From the NCBI RefSeq assembly GCF_011067745.1, contig NZ_JAAMPJ010000003.1, positions 496,001 to 560,000 of the forward strand: DNA of 64,000 nucleotides, written 5' to 3'. Positions 24,708 through 33,479 of this stretch are shown piece after piece. The notes beneath the pieces were generated by a model. It did not search any database, had not been told where the DNA came from, and saw nothing but the letters and a program-made list of their open reading frames with translations. Made by a program: the position numbers and the translations under genes. The first letter of the stretch is position 1. Every line of letters begins with the position of its first letter. Origin of the DNA: Lentzea alba. GTDB lineage: Bacteria; Actinomycetota; Actinomycetes; Mycobacteriales; Pseudonocardiaceae.

Positions 24708-25622
24708 ATGATCGCTGATCCGATTCGCCTCGCCGTCGTCGGCCTGGGCGCCATGGGCACCCGGATGCTGACGGCGGCGCAGGCACATCCCGGCTACACC
24801 GTGGTCGCGGGTGTCGACGTCGTACCCCGCAGGCTGGATGTTCCCGTCGTGCCCTCGCTCGACGACGTGCTGTCCGATGTGGACGCGGTGTACGTCGCGA
24901 CCCCGCCCGCGTCCCACGCCTCGCTCGTGACCACGGCGTTCGAGGCGGGCAAGGCGGTGTTCTGCGAGAAGCCGCTCGCCGTCGACCTCGCCGAAGCCCG
25001 CGCGATGGCGGCCGCGGCCAAGGGACGGCCGAACGCGGTGAACTTCGCGTTGTCCGACATGGTGGCGACGATCGAGATCGAACGGCGGCTGGCCGAGCTG
25101 GGCGCGCTGCGCGGAGTGGAGATCAGGCTGCAGTTCCCGCGCTGGCCGCGGGCGTTCCAGGCGGACGCGGAGTGGCTCGCGCGGTCCGCGCAGGGCGGGT
25201 TCGTCCGCGAGGTGTTGTCGCACTTCGTCTACCTGACGGACCGGCTGCTCGGGCCGCTCACCGTCGAGTCGGTGTCGTCGGACTTCCCCGAGCCCGGCGC
25301 CGCCGAGGTGGCCGCACGCGGTGTGCTGCGGGGCAGCGGCGTGCCGGTGCACGTGTCGGCGTTCTCCGGGCTGGCCGGGCCCGAGGTCTACGAGTGGACG
25401 GCGTGGGGCACCGAACGTTCGCTGCGCCTCGAACAGTGGGCCTCTCTGTCCATTTCGGATGGTGGTGCGTGGAAGCCGGTGCCGTTGCGGCAGACGGGTT
25501 CCGAACACTCGCGGCTCACGCTGTTCGCGCAGGCCGTGCGGGGTGAACACCCGCGCGACCTGGCGAACTTCGACAGCGGACTGCGGGTGGCCGAGGTGGT
25601 CGAGGCCTTCCTGCGTCAGTGA
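24708..25622 (+). CDS. Gfo/Idh/MocA-family oxidoreductase
   Basis: 304 residues. The Rossmann motif AVVGLGAMGTRML is near residue 8. The family motif EKPLAVDLAEA lies near residue 90, where the Lys is the usual catalytic or cofactor-contact residue. A C-terminal alpha/beta domain completes the fold. Such enzymes use NAD(P) to oxidise or reduce sugars, inositol or related polyols. The substrate cannot be inferred. It follows the ABC genes closely but functional linkage is not evident. It overlaps the convergent hydrolase gene by 7 bases. Confidence 0.88.
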   Translation: MIADPIRLAVVGLGAMGTRMLTAAQAHPGYTVVAGVDVVPRRLDVPVVPSLDDVLSDVDAVYVATPPASHASLVTTAFEAGKAVFCEKPLAVDLAEARAMAAAAKGRPNAVNFALSDMVATIEIERRLAELGALRGVEIRLQFPRWPRAFQADAEWLARSAQGGFVREVLSHFVYLTDRLLGPLTVESVSSDFPEPGAAEVAARGVLRGSGVPVHVSAFSGLAGPEVYEWTAWGTERSLRLEQWASLSISDGGAWKPVPLRQTGSEHSRLTLFAQAVRGEHPRDLANFDSGLRVAEVVEAFLRQ

Positions 25623-26467
25623 CGGCGGACGTGCTCGAGGATCGCGTCGGTCAGCACCGCGTGCATCGCGGCCGGGAGGCTGTGCCCCATGCCGTCGAGC
25701 TCCACCAACCGCGCGTCCGGCAGCAGACCGGCCAGGTGACGGCCGAAACCGAGCGGGTAGAACGGATCCTCGCTCGCCTGCAGCACCAGGGTCGGCGTCT
25801 CGGCCCGGCGCAGGTCGTCCGCGCCACGCGGCAGTGCCGCGGCGCCGAGCCGCACGTGTCCGGTGGCCGGCAGGAACGTGCCCGCGTGTGCGATGGCGCG
25901 TTCCTCCAGCCGCCGGTACTCCGCCGCGTCGAACGGCAACCGGTCACCGTGCAGCTCCCGCCAGAGCGCCACGCGACGCTCCAGCTCGGACTCCACGTCC
26001 GCCCCCGGTTCGGCGAGCGCGATCATCCTGCTGATCCGCTCGCCGTTGTCCGGCTGCGTCTCGTCCGTCGTGCCCATGTCGAGGGCGCCGGTGAGCGCGA
26101 GCGTGAGGGAGCGCAGGCGCTCGGGGTGGTCCACGGCCAGCAGCTGACCGATGAGACCGCCCATCGACACGCCGACGACGTGGGCCTTGTCCACGCCGTG
26201 CGCGTCCAGCACCGCGAGAGCGTCCTGCGTGAGGTCGGCGAAGTCGTAGGTGGCGTCCGGCACCGTCGTCGACTTCCCGGTGTCGCGGTGGTCGTACCGG
26301 ATCACCCGGTACCCGCCGCCCACCAGCAGTGCGACGAACTCGTCCGGCCACCCCATCGCGGACGCGTTGGCGCCCATGATCAGGAAGATCGGCGGGGCCG
26401 CCGGATCACCGAGGTCCTCGCTCCACAGCCGGACCTCTCCCGTTTCGACGACACGCTCTGCCACCAC
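25616..26467 (-). CDS. Alpha/beta hydrolase (RdmC/methylesterase-like)
   Basis: 283 residues from tandem GTG codons at 26467. Oxyanion-loop region FLIMGANASAMGWPDEF, DHRDTGKST after strand 4, nucleophile elbow GVSMGGLIGQLL, and catalytic His in MGHSLPAAMH near the C terminus. The arrangement resembles aclacinomycin methylesterase RdmC and similar hydrolases, but that family is broad and the substrate is unknown. It is divergent from the glycosyltransferase gene. Confidence 0.88.
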   Translation of the reverse strand: MVAERVVETGEVRLWSEDLGDPAAPPIFLIMGANASAMGWPDEFVALLVGGGYRVIRYDHRDTGKSTTVPDATYDFADLTQDALAVLDAHGVDKAHVVGVSMGGLIGQLLAVDHPERLRSLTLALTGALDMGTTDETQPDNGERISRMIALAEPGADVESELERRVALWRELHGDRLPFDAAEYRRLEERAIAHAGTFLPATGHVRLGAAALPRGADDLRRAETPTLVLQASEDPFYPLGFGRHLAGLLPDARLVELDGMGHSLPAAMHAVLTDAILEHVRRH

Positions 26468-26547
26468 GCCCCCTGACCTTGATCAACTCCATCCCACGCT
26501 ACCCGAGCCGGAAAATGCGTTTGACCGTGTTCGGCAGGATCGGGGAA

Positions 26548-27654
26548 ATGGGGATCTTGTTCGTCACGCTTGCAGGACATGGCCACGTCACGCCGACCCT
26601 GGCGGTGGTCGAGGAACTGACCAGGCGCGGCGCCGAAGTCGACTACGCGACCGGCGCCGAGCACGCGGAAGCCGTGACGGGAGCCGGTGCGCGCTGGGTG
26701 GAGCTGCCCGCCCTGCCGGACTTCCGCCCGACCACCGCCAATCCGATCGACGAGTGGTTTCCGCACTACTTCAGGGCGATGAGCGCCACCTACCCGGTGC
26801 TGCTCGACCGCTGCCGGACCGACCGTCCCGACCTGATCTGCTACGACGCGACGAACTGGCCGGCCCGGCTCGCGGCGCGGAAGTTCGGCATCCCGGCGGT
26901 GCGGACCATGCCGCACACCGCGTCCAACGAGCACTTCAAGGTGATGGACGTCGACCTGGACCGCTACCTCACCGAGGACACCGCGCGGTTCGCGGCCGAA
27001 CACGGCGTCGAGCTCGACCCGTGGAGCACGGTCGAGGCACCGGAGGCGTGCAGCGTGGTGTTCCTGCCGCGCGAGTTCCAGCCGTTCGGGGAGACGTTCG
27101 ACGACTCGTTCCACTTCGTCGGCCCCGTGCTCGGCAGCCGGCTGGACGAGGAGTGGTCACCGCGCCGCGCGGACCTGCCGTTGCTGTTCGTCTCGCTCGG
27201 CTCGGTGATGAGCGATCACGACTTCTACCGCGCGTGCGTCGAGCAGTTCGGCGACGGCAGCTGGCAGGTCGCGATGACCGCACAGGGAGTCGGTGAAGTA
27301 CCGGAGAACATCGATGTGCGGCCGTGGTTCCCGCAACCCGCGGTGTTGCGGCACGCCGACGTGTTCATCAGCCACGGCGGCATGAACTCCACGATGGAGG
27401 CGCTGCACCAGGGCGTGCCGCTGGTGATCGTCCCGCAGACGCCGGAACAGGACGCCAACGCCGACCGCGTCGCCGAACTAGGGCTGGGCGAACGGGTCGA
27501 CGACCACGCGGACCTGCGTTCGGCGGTGGAACGGGTGGCGAAGAGCGGCACGATCCGGCGCAACCTCGACCGGATGCGTGCCGCCATCGAGAACAGCGGC
27601 GGCGCTGAACGGGCCGCCGACGTCATCCTCAGCCGAGCACTTCGCGCAGTTTGA
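26548..27654 (+). CDS. MGT-type UDP-glycosyltransferase (GT1)
   Basis: 368 residues from the ATG at 26548, which is followed at once by the GT1 N terminus MGILFVTLAGHGHVTPTLAV. A further 23 codons upstream have no family match. The C-terminal donor-binding block is FISHGGMNSTMEALHQGVPL followed by PQTPEQDANADRV, typical of macrolide-glycosylating (OleD/MgtA) enzymes. It probably attaches a sugar to a hydrophobic small molecule, either for drug detoxification or tailoring. No polyketide or peptide synthase is nearby, so self-protection or xenobiotic conjugation is the more likely role. Its 3' end overlaps the convergent hydrolase by 26 bases. Confidence 0.9.
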   Translation: MGILFVTLAGHGHVTPTLAVVEELTRRGAEVDYATGAEHAEAVTGAGARWVELPALPDFRPTTANPIDEWFPHYFRAMSATYPVLLDRCRTDRPDLICYDATNWPARLAARKFGIPAVRTMPHTASNEHFKVMDVDLDRYLTEDTARFAAEHGVELDPWSTVEAPEACSVVFLPREFQPFGETFDDSFHFVGPVLGSRLDEEWSPRRADLPLLFVSLGSVMSDHDFYRACVEQFGDGSWQVAMTAQGVGEVPENIDVRPWFPQPAVLRHADVFISHGGMNSTMEALHQGVPLVIVPQTPEQDANADRVAELGLGERVDDHADLRSAVERVAKSGTIRRNLDRMRAAIENSGGAERAADVILSRALRAV

Positions 27655-28471
27655 CGCCGAACTCCTCGGGCTTGCCCGCGTACCCGAACTCGCCGCCCAT
27701 GAACCCGCCGTGGTGGCTGGGGAACACGGTGGCCTCCTGGCCGAGGAGCTTCGCGGTGTGCACGGCGGTTCGCGCGGTGAACGCGTTGCCCGTCTCCTCA
27801 CCGACGGCGATCACGATCCGGGTCGGCGCGGCCGCGAGCGCGTCCACCTTCACCTGGTAGTCGGTGATCGCGAGGGAGTTCCGCGACAGCAACGGGTCGT
27901 CGCGGGACCCGTCGTCCTCGGCGGGCATGCCGAACTGCGCCGGATCGGCCGGCGGCAGGGCGAAGTACTCGTCGGTGAACTCGCCCTGCCACGACGACAT
28001 GACGATGAACTGGGCCATGCCCGCGCCGTTCCCGTTGGCGAAGTAGGCGTCGATGAACCCGTCACGGGCGCGGCGCGCGGCGTCGGCATCCGGCAGCACG
28101 TCGATGATCGGCGGCTCGTGCGCGACGAGCGTGACCACGTCGTCCGGGTAGGTGGCCACGAGTTCGAGCGCGGTGACCGCGCCGCCGCTGGACGCGAACA
28201 TGTCGACCGGGCCGCCGACGGCCTCGATCACCGCGTGCACGTCCGCCGCCTGGATCTCGGGCCGGTTCTCCGTGCTGCCGTCCGATCGCGTGCTCCTGCC
28301 GAGTCCGCGCGGGTCGTAGGTGATCACTGTTCGATCGGGAAACTGTTCCTTGAGCGCCGCGAAGCCGCTGGCGTCCATCGGCTGGCCGATCATCATCAAC
28401 GGACGGCCGCCCTCACCGTGCACGTCGTAGGTGATGGCCGCTTCGTCGGTTTCCAGAATGTGGGATGTCAT
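27629..28471 (-). CDS. Alpha/beta hydrolase
   Basis: 280 residues. YDPRGLGRSTRSDG after strand 4 and the nucleophile elbow FASSGGAVTAL in place of the common GxSxG; the flanking order places Ser at ASSGG. The predicted catalytic His is in SHHGGFMGGEFGYAG near the C terminus. It belongs to the large hydrolase family with epoxide hydrolases and esterases. Substrate unknown. It is divergent from the SDR gene across a 108-base promoter region. Confidence 0.85.
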   Translation of the reverse strand: MTSHILETDEAAITYDVHGEGGRPLMMIGQPMDASGFAALKEQFPDRTVITYDPRGLGRSTRSDGSTENRPEIQAADVHAVIEAVGGPVDMFASSGGAVTALELVATYPDDVVTLVAHEPPIIDVLPDADAARRARDGFIDAYFANGNGAGMAQFIVMSSWQGEFTDEYFALPPADPAQFGMPAEDDGSRDDPLLSRNSLAITDYQVKVDALAAAPTRIVIAVGEETGNAFTARTAVHTAKLLGQEATVFPSHHGGFMGGEFGYAGKPEEFGVKLREVLG

Positions 28472-28579
28472 GCGGTTCTCCCCAGTGGAGTCGGGTCTGA
28501 GCAGCCTAGTCACAGACGTGAACCCCGAGGGACGACAAACCGATCGACCTGCATGTTCGCCACTGGTATCAAGGCTCGC

Positions 28580-29299
28580 ATGACACGAACAGCAGTGGTG
28601 ACCGGCGGCGGCACGGGCATCGGCAAGGCGGTGGCTGCCCGGTTCGCGCAGCAGGGCCTCGACGTGGTGATCACGGGTCGGCGGGAGGACGTGCTGAAGG
28701 CGGCGGCCGAGGAGATCGGCGCGCGGGCGGTGGCGTTCGACGCGACGGATCCGGAGGCCGTGCAGGCGGCGTTGAGCGACCTGCCGTCGCAAGTGGACGT
28801 TCTCGTCAACAACGCGGGTGGCAACGTGGCCCGTCGACGTCCCGCGCCGGAGAACCTGACCGACGTGCGGGACCTCTGGGTCGCGAGCTACGAAACCAAC
28901 GTGGTCAGTGCCGTGCTCGTGACGACCGCGCTGGAGCCGCGCCTGGCCGACAACGCCCGAGTGGTGACGATCGGCTCGATCGCGGGCCGGCGCGGGTCGG
29001 GTTCCTACGGCGCGGCCAAGGCGGCGGTGGAGGCGTGGACGGCGGACCTCGCGTTCTCGTTGGGAGGCAGGGGGATCACGGTCAACGTGGTGTCGCCCGG
29101 CGTCACCGAGGACACCGAGTTCTTCGGCGGCACCCTGAGCGAGGACAGGCGCAAGGTGCTCGTCGGCAACACGGCGAACGGCCGTGCGGGCACCCCGGCG
29201 GACGTCGCCGCGGCGATCACCTTCCTGACCTCCCCGGAGGCCGGGCACATCACCGCGCAGGTCATCGGGGTGAACGGCGGAGCCGGGCTCGGACGCTGA
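28580..29299 (+). CDS. Short-chain dehydrogenase/reductase
   Basis: 239 residues, classical SDR. Cofactor motif TGGGTGIGKAV near residue 8, NNAGG near 83, catalytic Ser in IGSIAG, and Tyr-x3-Lys in SYGAAKAAVEAW. It resembles 3-oxoacyl-ACP reductase (FabG)-like enzymes and lacks any extra domain. The Arg in ITGRREDV after strand 2 favours NADPH. Substrate unknown. The 3' end overlaps the convergent dedA-like gene by 38 bases. Confidence 0.9.
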   Translation: MTRTAVVTGGGTGIGKAVAARFAQQGLDVVITGRREDVLKAAAEEIGARAVAFDATDPEAVQAALSDLPSQVDVLVNNAGGNVARRRPAPENLTDVRDLWVASYETNVVSAVLVTTALEPRLADNARVVTIGSIAGRRGSGSYGAAKAAVEAWTADLAFSLGGRGITVNVVSPGVTEDTEFFGGTLSEDRRKVLVGNTANGRAGTPADVAAAITFLTSPEAGHITAQVIGVNGGAGLGR

Positions 29300-29888
29300 A
29301 CCCGATCACCGCGAGCAGGACGACCAGCAGCGCGATCCAGGAGAACTCGGCGAGGTAGTGCTCGGCGGCCTCGCCGACGAAGTACACCGCCGCTGTCGTG
29401 CCGCCGGCCCACGCGATGCCGCCAGCAGCGTTGGCCAGCAGGAACTTCCCGTAGTGCATGCCCATCGTGGCGGCCAGCGGACCGGAGAGGATCCGCAGCA
29501 GCGCCACGAACCGGCCGAAGAAGACCGCCCAGGCGCCGTACCGTTCGAACAGCGCCTGGGCGCGGCCGAGTTTGTCCTCGCTGAAGTGGCTGGGGAACTT
29601 CTCGCCCGCCCACCCGAACACGCGCGGCCCGAACCGCTTGCCCAGCGCGTACCCGATGCTGTCGCCGATGATCGCGCCCGCTGAGGCCGAGATGCCGACG
29701 ATCACCGGCGAGACGCCGTCGTGGTGCGAGGCCATGAGCGCGGCCGTGACGAGCACGATCTCGCCCGGCAGCGGGATCCCGACGCTCTCGACGCCGACCA
29801 CCAGGCCCACGACGACGTAGACCAGCAGCGGTGGAACGGTGTGGAGCCACGCGGAGAGCACGTCCGCGATCTTCCTCCAACCGGGCAC
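29262..29888 (-). CDS. DedA-family membrane protein
   Basis: 208 residues from GTG at 29888; a TTG immediately before it is an alternative. The family motif ESVGIPLPGEIVLVTAALMA and the second-half FGRFVALLRILSGPLAATMGM are present, with about five hydrophobic segments. DedA/VTT proteins act in the cytoplasmic membrane as lipid scramblase-like transporters, for example of undecaprenyl phosphate or phosphatidylethanolamine. No operon partner is seen. Confidence 0.9.
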   Translation of the reverse strand: MPGWRKIADVLSAWLHTVPPLLVYVVVGLVVGVESVGIPLPGEIVLVTAALMASHHDGVSPVIVGISASAGAIIGDSIGYALGKRFGPRVFGWAGEKFPSHFSEDKLGRAQALFERYGAWAVFFGRFVALLRILSGPLAATMGMHYGKFLLANAAGGIAWAGGTTAAVYFVGEAAEHYLAEFSWIALLVVLLAVIGFSVRARLRRSPR

Positions 29889-29968
29889 CAACGGCTATTG
29901 GACACAGTGGCCACGAGACGCGGCCGTCTCGGTACCCTGCTGATCATCCGGACGAGGGGGCGGCGGTT

Positions 29969-32062
29969 GTGGCGAGCCAGTTCGGCTTACTGCTGCGTCA
30001 ATGGCGGCAGCGGGCGGGATTGAGCCAGGAAGCGCTCGCTCAGCGCGCTGCCGTGGGCATTCGCACGGTGCGGGGGCTGGAGACCGGCGAACGCACCGAT
30101 CCGCGGATGGGAACCGTGCGGTCGCTGGCCGACGCGCTGGAGCTCACCGGGGCCGAGCGGGCCGAGTTGTTCGCCGCCGCCGGCCGCGACGAGCCGGTGG
30201 TTCTGGAGCCCGTGCGGTTCGACCCGCTGGCCGAGGCCGTGGAGACCCTGAAGGTCGCGGTCGAGGCGCGCTGGCGGCGCGAGGAAGAACAAGGCCAGAT
30301 CCACGACCCGGTGCCGCTGCCGGTCCGATGGGACGCGGCGCCCGAGACGTTGCGGGACAGCTGGCTCAACATCGGTGGTGAGGCCGCGCTCGCCGGGCGG
30401 CTGGACCAGATCGTCGAGGTGTACCGGAAGGTCGGGTCGCGGCGGCTCGTCGTGCTCGGGCGGGCAGGGGCCGGCAAGACGGTGCTGACCACGCGGTTCG
30501 TGCTCGACCTGCTGGGCGCCCGGGACGCGCGGGACCCGGTGCCGGTGATCTTCAGCCTGGGGTCGTGGCACCCGGAACGGGTGGGGCTGCGCGACTGGAT
30601 GGCCGAGCAGCTGACCCGTGATCACCCGTTCCTCGGAGCTCCCGGACCCAGTGGTGGGACGTTGGCGGCGGCGCTGGTGGACGCCCAGCGGGTGCTGCCG
30701 GTGCTCGACGGGTTCGACGAGATCGCGGCCGGGTTGCATCGACCGGCGTTGAACGCCTTGAACACCACCACTCTGCCGTTGCTGCTGACCAGCCGTGTGG
30801 ACGAGTACCGGGATGCGGTCGAGGGCACCGACGTGCTGACGTCGGCTGCAGCAGTAATGCTGGCTGACCTGACGTGCGACGACCTCGCGGACTACTTGCC
30901 GCGCACCACGCGCAAGGACGTGTGGACGCTGGTGCTCGACGAGGTGCGGGGCGGCGGGGTCCTCGCAAAGGTGCTGACGACGCCGTTGATGGTGGCGCTC
31001 GCGCGGCGGATCTACAGCGACACACCGGACCACGATCCCGCTGAGCTGCTCCGGTTCCACGACGCCGAAGAGATCGAACGGCACCTGCTCGGCAGTTTCG
31101 TGCCCGCTGTCTACGGGGTCGAGGCCGAGCGCGTGCAGCCGTGGCTCGGCTACCTCGCCGATCACCTCACCCGCCTCGGCACCCACGACCTGGCGTGGTG
31201 GCGGTTCGGCACGTCGTCGAAGGTCACCGGACTGAGCGTCGGGATCGCGGTCGGGATGGCGGACCTGGTGCTGGAGGCGGCCGTACTCGGCATGTTCACC
31301 GCCAGAGGCGTGTCGTTCGCGGTGATGATCGGGCTGGTCACGGGTGTGTTGTTCGGGGTGGCGCACCGGTACGTGGTCCGCGCGGCACCGCTGGAACCCG
31401 TGCGGACGCGGCTGCGGCTGCGCGGACGCCTGGGCAAGCGGGTGTGGTCACGAGCCCTGCTCGGGCTGGCGTTCTGCGGGGCGGTCGGCGGCACTTACGG
31501 GCTGGTGCAGGGGATTTCGTTCTGGCTGGCCTGGCCCGGATGGAAGATGAACACGGGCGTGCTGGCGGACGTCGTGGTGTTCTCCCTGGTGTTCGGGCTC
31601 GGCGGCGCGCTCGTCTTCGGGCTGGTCGCGGCGATGGAGACGCCGCTGGACGTGCGTTCGGCAGGCAGCCCCGGTGACTTGCTCGACGCGAACCGGCGGC
31701 ACGTGTTCGGGCTGGCCGCGGTGGTGGTCCCGGCCTTCGCACTGTTCGTCGTGGCGGCCACCCAGGTCGGCGTGGTGGTGCTCGTGGCGTTGAGGTTCGA
31801 AGTCGTGTGGACTCCGGTCTCGGCGCTGGCCCTCGGGCTCGTCGGCGGTGTGGGGGGCGGGCTGGCCTACGGCCTGAGCCTGACCGCGTGGGGCCAATGG
31901 GTGCTGTTCGCGCGCGTCTGGTTGCCGCTGACCGGACGGCTGCCGTGGCGGTTGCCGGCCTTCCTCGACGACGCCTACCGGCGTGGCGTGCTGCGGCGAG
32001 CGGGTGCGGTCTACCAGTTCCGGCACGCGCGCCTGCAGGATCATTTCGCGCGTTTGCCCTGA
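29969..32062 (+). CDS. HTH-NACHT NTPase with C-terminal membrane domain
   Basis: 697 residues from GTG with GAGGGGG upstream. Residues about 5-65 form an XRE-type helix-turn-helix (LSQEALAQRAAVGIRTVRGLE). A NACHT/STAND NTPase domain follows, with Walker A GRAGAGKT near 165 and Walker B VLPVLDGFDEI near 245. From about 420 to 655 there are six or more hydrophobic segments, and a soluble C-terminal tail of about 40 residues completes the protein. Codon 7 is TTA, which is rare in actinomycetes and suggests translation dependent on the bldA tRNA. STAND proteins act as signal-triggered switches in development, defence or cell death. The trigger and effector here are unknown. Confidence 0.82.
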   Translation: MASQFGLLLRQWRQRAGLSQEALAQRAAVGIRTVRGLETGERTDPRMGTVRSLADALELTGAERAELFAAAGRDEPVVLEPVRFDPLAEAVETLKVAVEARWRREEEQGQIHDPVPLPVRWDAAPETLRDSWLNIGGEAALAGRLDQIVEVYRKVGSRRLVVLGRAGAGKTVLTTRFVLDLLGARDARDPVPVIFSLGSWHPERVGLRDWMAEQLTRDHPFLGAPGPSGGTLAAALVDAQRVLPVLDGFDEIAAGLHRPALNALNTTTLPLLLTSRVDEYRDAVEGTDVLTSAAAVMLADLTCDDLADYLPRTTRKDVWTLVLDEVRGGGVLAKVLTTPLMVALARRIYSDTPDHDPAELLRFHDAEEIERHLLGSFVPAVYGVEAERVQPWLGYLADHLTRLGTHDLAWWRFGTSSKVTGLSVGIAVGMADLVLEAAVLGMFTARGVSFAVMIGLVTGVLFGVAHRYVVRAAPLEPVRTRLRLRGRLGKRVWSRALLGLAFCGAVGGTYGLVQGISFWLAWPGWKMNTGVLADVVVFSLVFGLGGALVFGLVAAMETPLDVRSAGSPGDLLDANRRHVFGLAAVVVPAFALFVVAATQVGVVVLVALRFEVVWTPVSALALGLVGGVGGGLAYGLSLTAWGQWVLFARVWLPLTGRLPWRLPAFLDDAYRRGVLRRAGAVYQFRHARLQDHFARLP

Positions 32063-32070
32063 TGGGAGGG

Positions 32071-32090
32071 ACCGGCCACAAGTGGCCGGT
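32071..32090 (+). terminator. Terminator of the HTH-NACHT gene
   Basis: ACCGGCCAC-AA-GTGGCCGGT, a perfect 9-bp stem starting 9 bases after the stop codon. It is followed by a pyrimidine-rich stretch with several T residues. It separates the NACHT gene from the ESX-type cassette. Confidence 0.7.
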
Positions 32091-32160
32091 CGTCTGGCCT
32101 GTTCCTTCGTTTGGCCCGGTGTGATCGTTTGCCGGGCTGGACGAGGGAGGGATCCGAGGG

Positions 32161-33180
32161 GTGTCAGGCGAGATCAACTGGGAGGCGTACAGCCACCAGC
32201 AGCTGCATCAGATGCTGTGGCAGGACGCCGATGTGGGGGACGTCAGCACGGTCGCTGACGAGTGGACGCGCCACCGCGAGGCGTTGAGCACGCACGCCGC
32301 GGTGCTTCGGGAGCAACGGGCCGCGTTGCTCGACGGCTGGCACGGCGCCGCGGCGGAGGAGGCCGCCGCGCGGCTCACCACGCTGGCCGAGCGAATCGAG
32401 AAGATCAGCGAGCTCGCGGCGGCGGGGCAGCAGGCCGCTCAGGACTCCGCGGACGCGTTGGCTGCCGCGCGAGCCGCGATGCCGCCGCCACCGGACGCGG
32501 CGACGATGCCCGCGTCGTTCACGCCGGCGTCGTTCGCGCTGCCGAGCGCACCTTCGCCGTTCGCGCTGCCGAGCGCGCCGTTCTCGCTCCCCGGCGCGCC
32601 GGCGCCGATGGCCCTGCCGAGCGCTCCAACGCTGCCGGCGGGCACGTCGGGCTTCTACTTCTACTTCGGCGCCGCCTCGGCCGACCAGCAGAAAGCCCAG
32701 GCGGTCCGCGCGATGCAGACCTACGAGTCCAGCCTCAACGGCAGCGGCCGCCTGATCGACGACGCCCGCGGCTACGTCCCGCAGGCCGCCCCCACGCCCC
32801 GCGCCGCCGCCGTCGCACCGGTGCAGACACCCAGTTCAGGTGGCGTGCCTTGGCAACGGCTCGTAGGCGGTGGGAGCGGTGGAGCCGCAACGACGCGAGG
32901 CCCGGTCATCGGCGCCGTGAATCCGGTGAGCCAGCAGACCCAACTCAGCCCAGGCATGCGCACGGGCGTGATGTTCGGTCAGACCGTAGGCCCAACGATC
33001 ACCGGTGCGCCCATTACAGACGCACGGTCCGCCGCACAAAACGGCGCGATGGCCTCGCCGCCGGGCGGCGCGCGCAAGGACGACGACCAGGAACACGAGA
33101 ACCAGATGCCGACGCTCGACCACGGGCTGTTCGTGGTGAACGAGCGGGTGTCGCCGGCCGTGATCGGGGAGGAGCAGTGA
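32161..33180 (+). CDS. PPE/WXG-type ESX-associated protein with proline-rich repeats
   Basis: 339 residues from GTG preceded by GAGGGAGGG. The N-terminal helical hairpin (about 1-105) contains WHGAAAEEAAARL, a WxG-type turn as in PPE and WXG100 proteins. Residues about 115-165 hold imperfect repeats of FALPSAP type (FALPSAPSPFALPSAP, SLPGAPAPMALPSAP). A low-complexity Ala/Pro/Gly-rich region follows to the C terminus. It is probably a type VII secretion substrate or a partner of the EspG-like protein two genes downstream. Its stop overlaps the next GTG. No ESX ATPase or channel gene is in the window. Confidence 0.75.
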   Translation: MSGEINWEAYSHQQLHQMLWQDADVGDVSTVADEWTRHREALSTHAAVLREQRAALLDGWHGAAAEEAAARLTTLAERIEKISELAAAGQQAAQDSADALAAARAAMPPPPDAATMPASFTPASFALPSAPSPFALPSAPFSLPGAPAPMALPSAPTLPAGTSGFYFYFGAASADQQKAQAVRAMQTYESSLNGSGRLIDDARGYVPQAAPTPRAAAVAPVQTPSSGGVPWQRLVGGGSGGAATTRGPVIGAVNPVSQQTQLSPGMRTGVMFGQTVGPTITGAPITDARSAAQNGAMASPPGGARKDDDQEHENQMPTLDHGLFVVNERVSPAVIGEEQ

Positions 33181-33479
33181 CCGGTTTCGAGGTCGCACCG
33201 GACGCGTTGCAGGACCGGATCAGGACGCTGACCAGGCTGGCCGAGCTGACCGGTGACCTGGTGGCCACCGCGAGCAGGCTGGCCGAGCGGCAGCCGTTGC
33301 TCGGCACGGCGCCGCCCGCCCAGGACCTGTCGAAGAGGCTCAAGGGGGCGGGCGAAGGGCTCGCGGGCGAGGTGGGCGCCGCCGAACGGGAGGTGCGCGC
33401 GTTCCAGGAGATGCTCGCGCAGATCAAGGCCACCTACGCCGAGACCGACGCCGAGCAGGCGCGCAAGGCGGGGCGATGA
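33177..33479 (+). CDS. Small helical ESX-cassette protein
   Basis: 100 residues from a GTG overlapping the previous stop (GTGA). It is predicted to be mostly helical, with heptad-like Leu/Ala spacing (TRLAELTGDLVATASRLAER) and a C-terminal FQEMLAQIKATYAETDAEQ. The size and position fit a WXG100-like secretion partner, although no WxG turn is visible. It overlaps the espG-like gene by 4 bases. Function not established. Confidence 0.7.
   Translation: MTGFEVAPDALQDRIRTLTRLAELTGDLVATASRLAERQPLLGTAPPAQDLSKRLKGAGEGLAGEVGAAEREVRAFQEMLAQIKATYAETDAEQARKAGR

Noticed and set aside
26548..27654. Antibiotic biosynthetic cluster around the glycosyltransferase and SARP genes
   Set aside because: No polyketide synthase, peptide synthetase, RiPP or terpene gene is present. 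The SARP gene is 30 kb away and flanked by unrelated genes.
32590..32660. CRISPR-like repeat array
   Set aside because: The repeats around here are protein-level FALPSAP repeats in a coding region, with no spacers of constant length.
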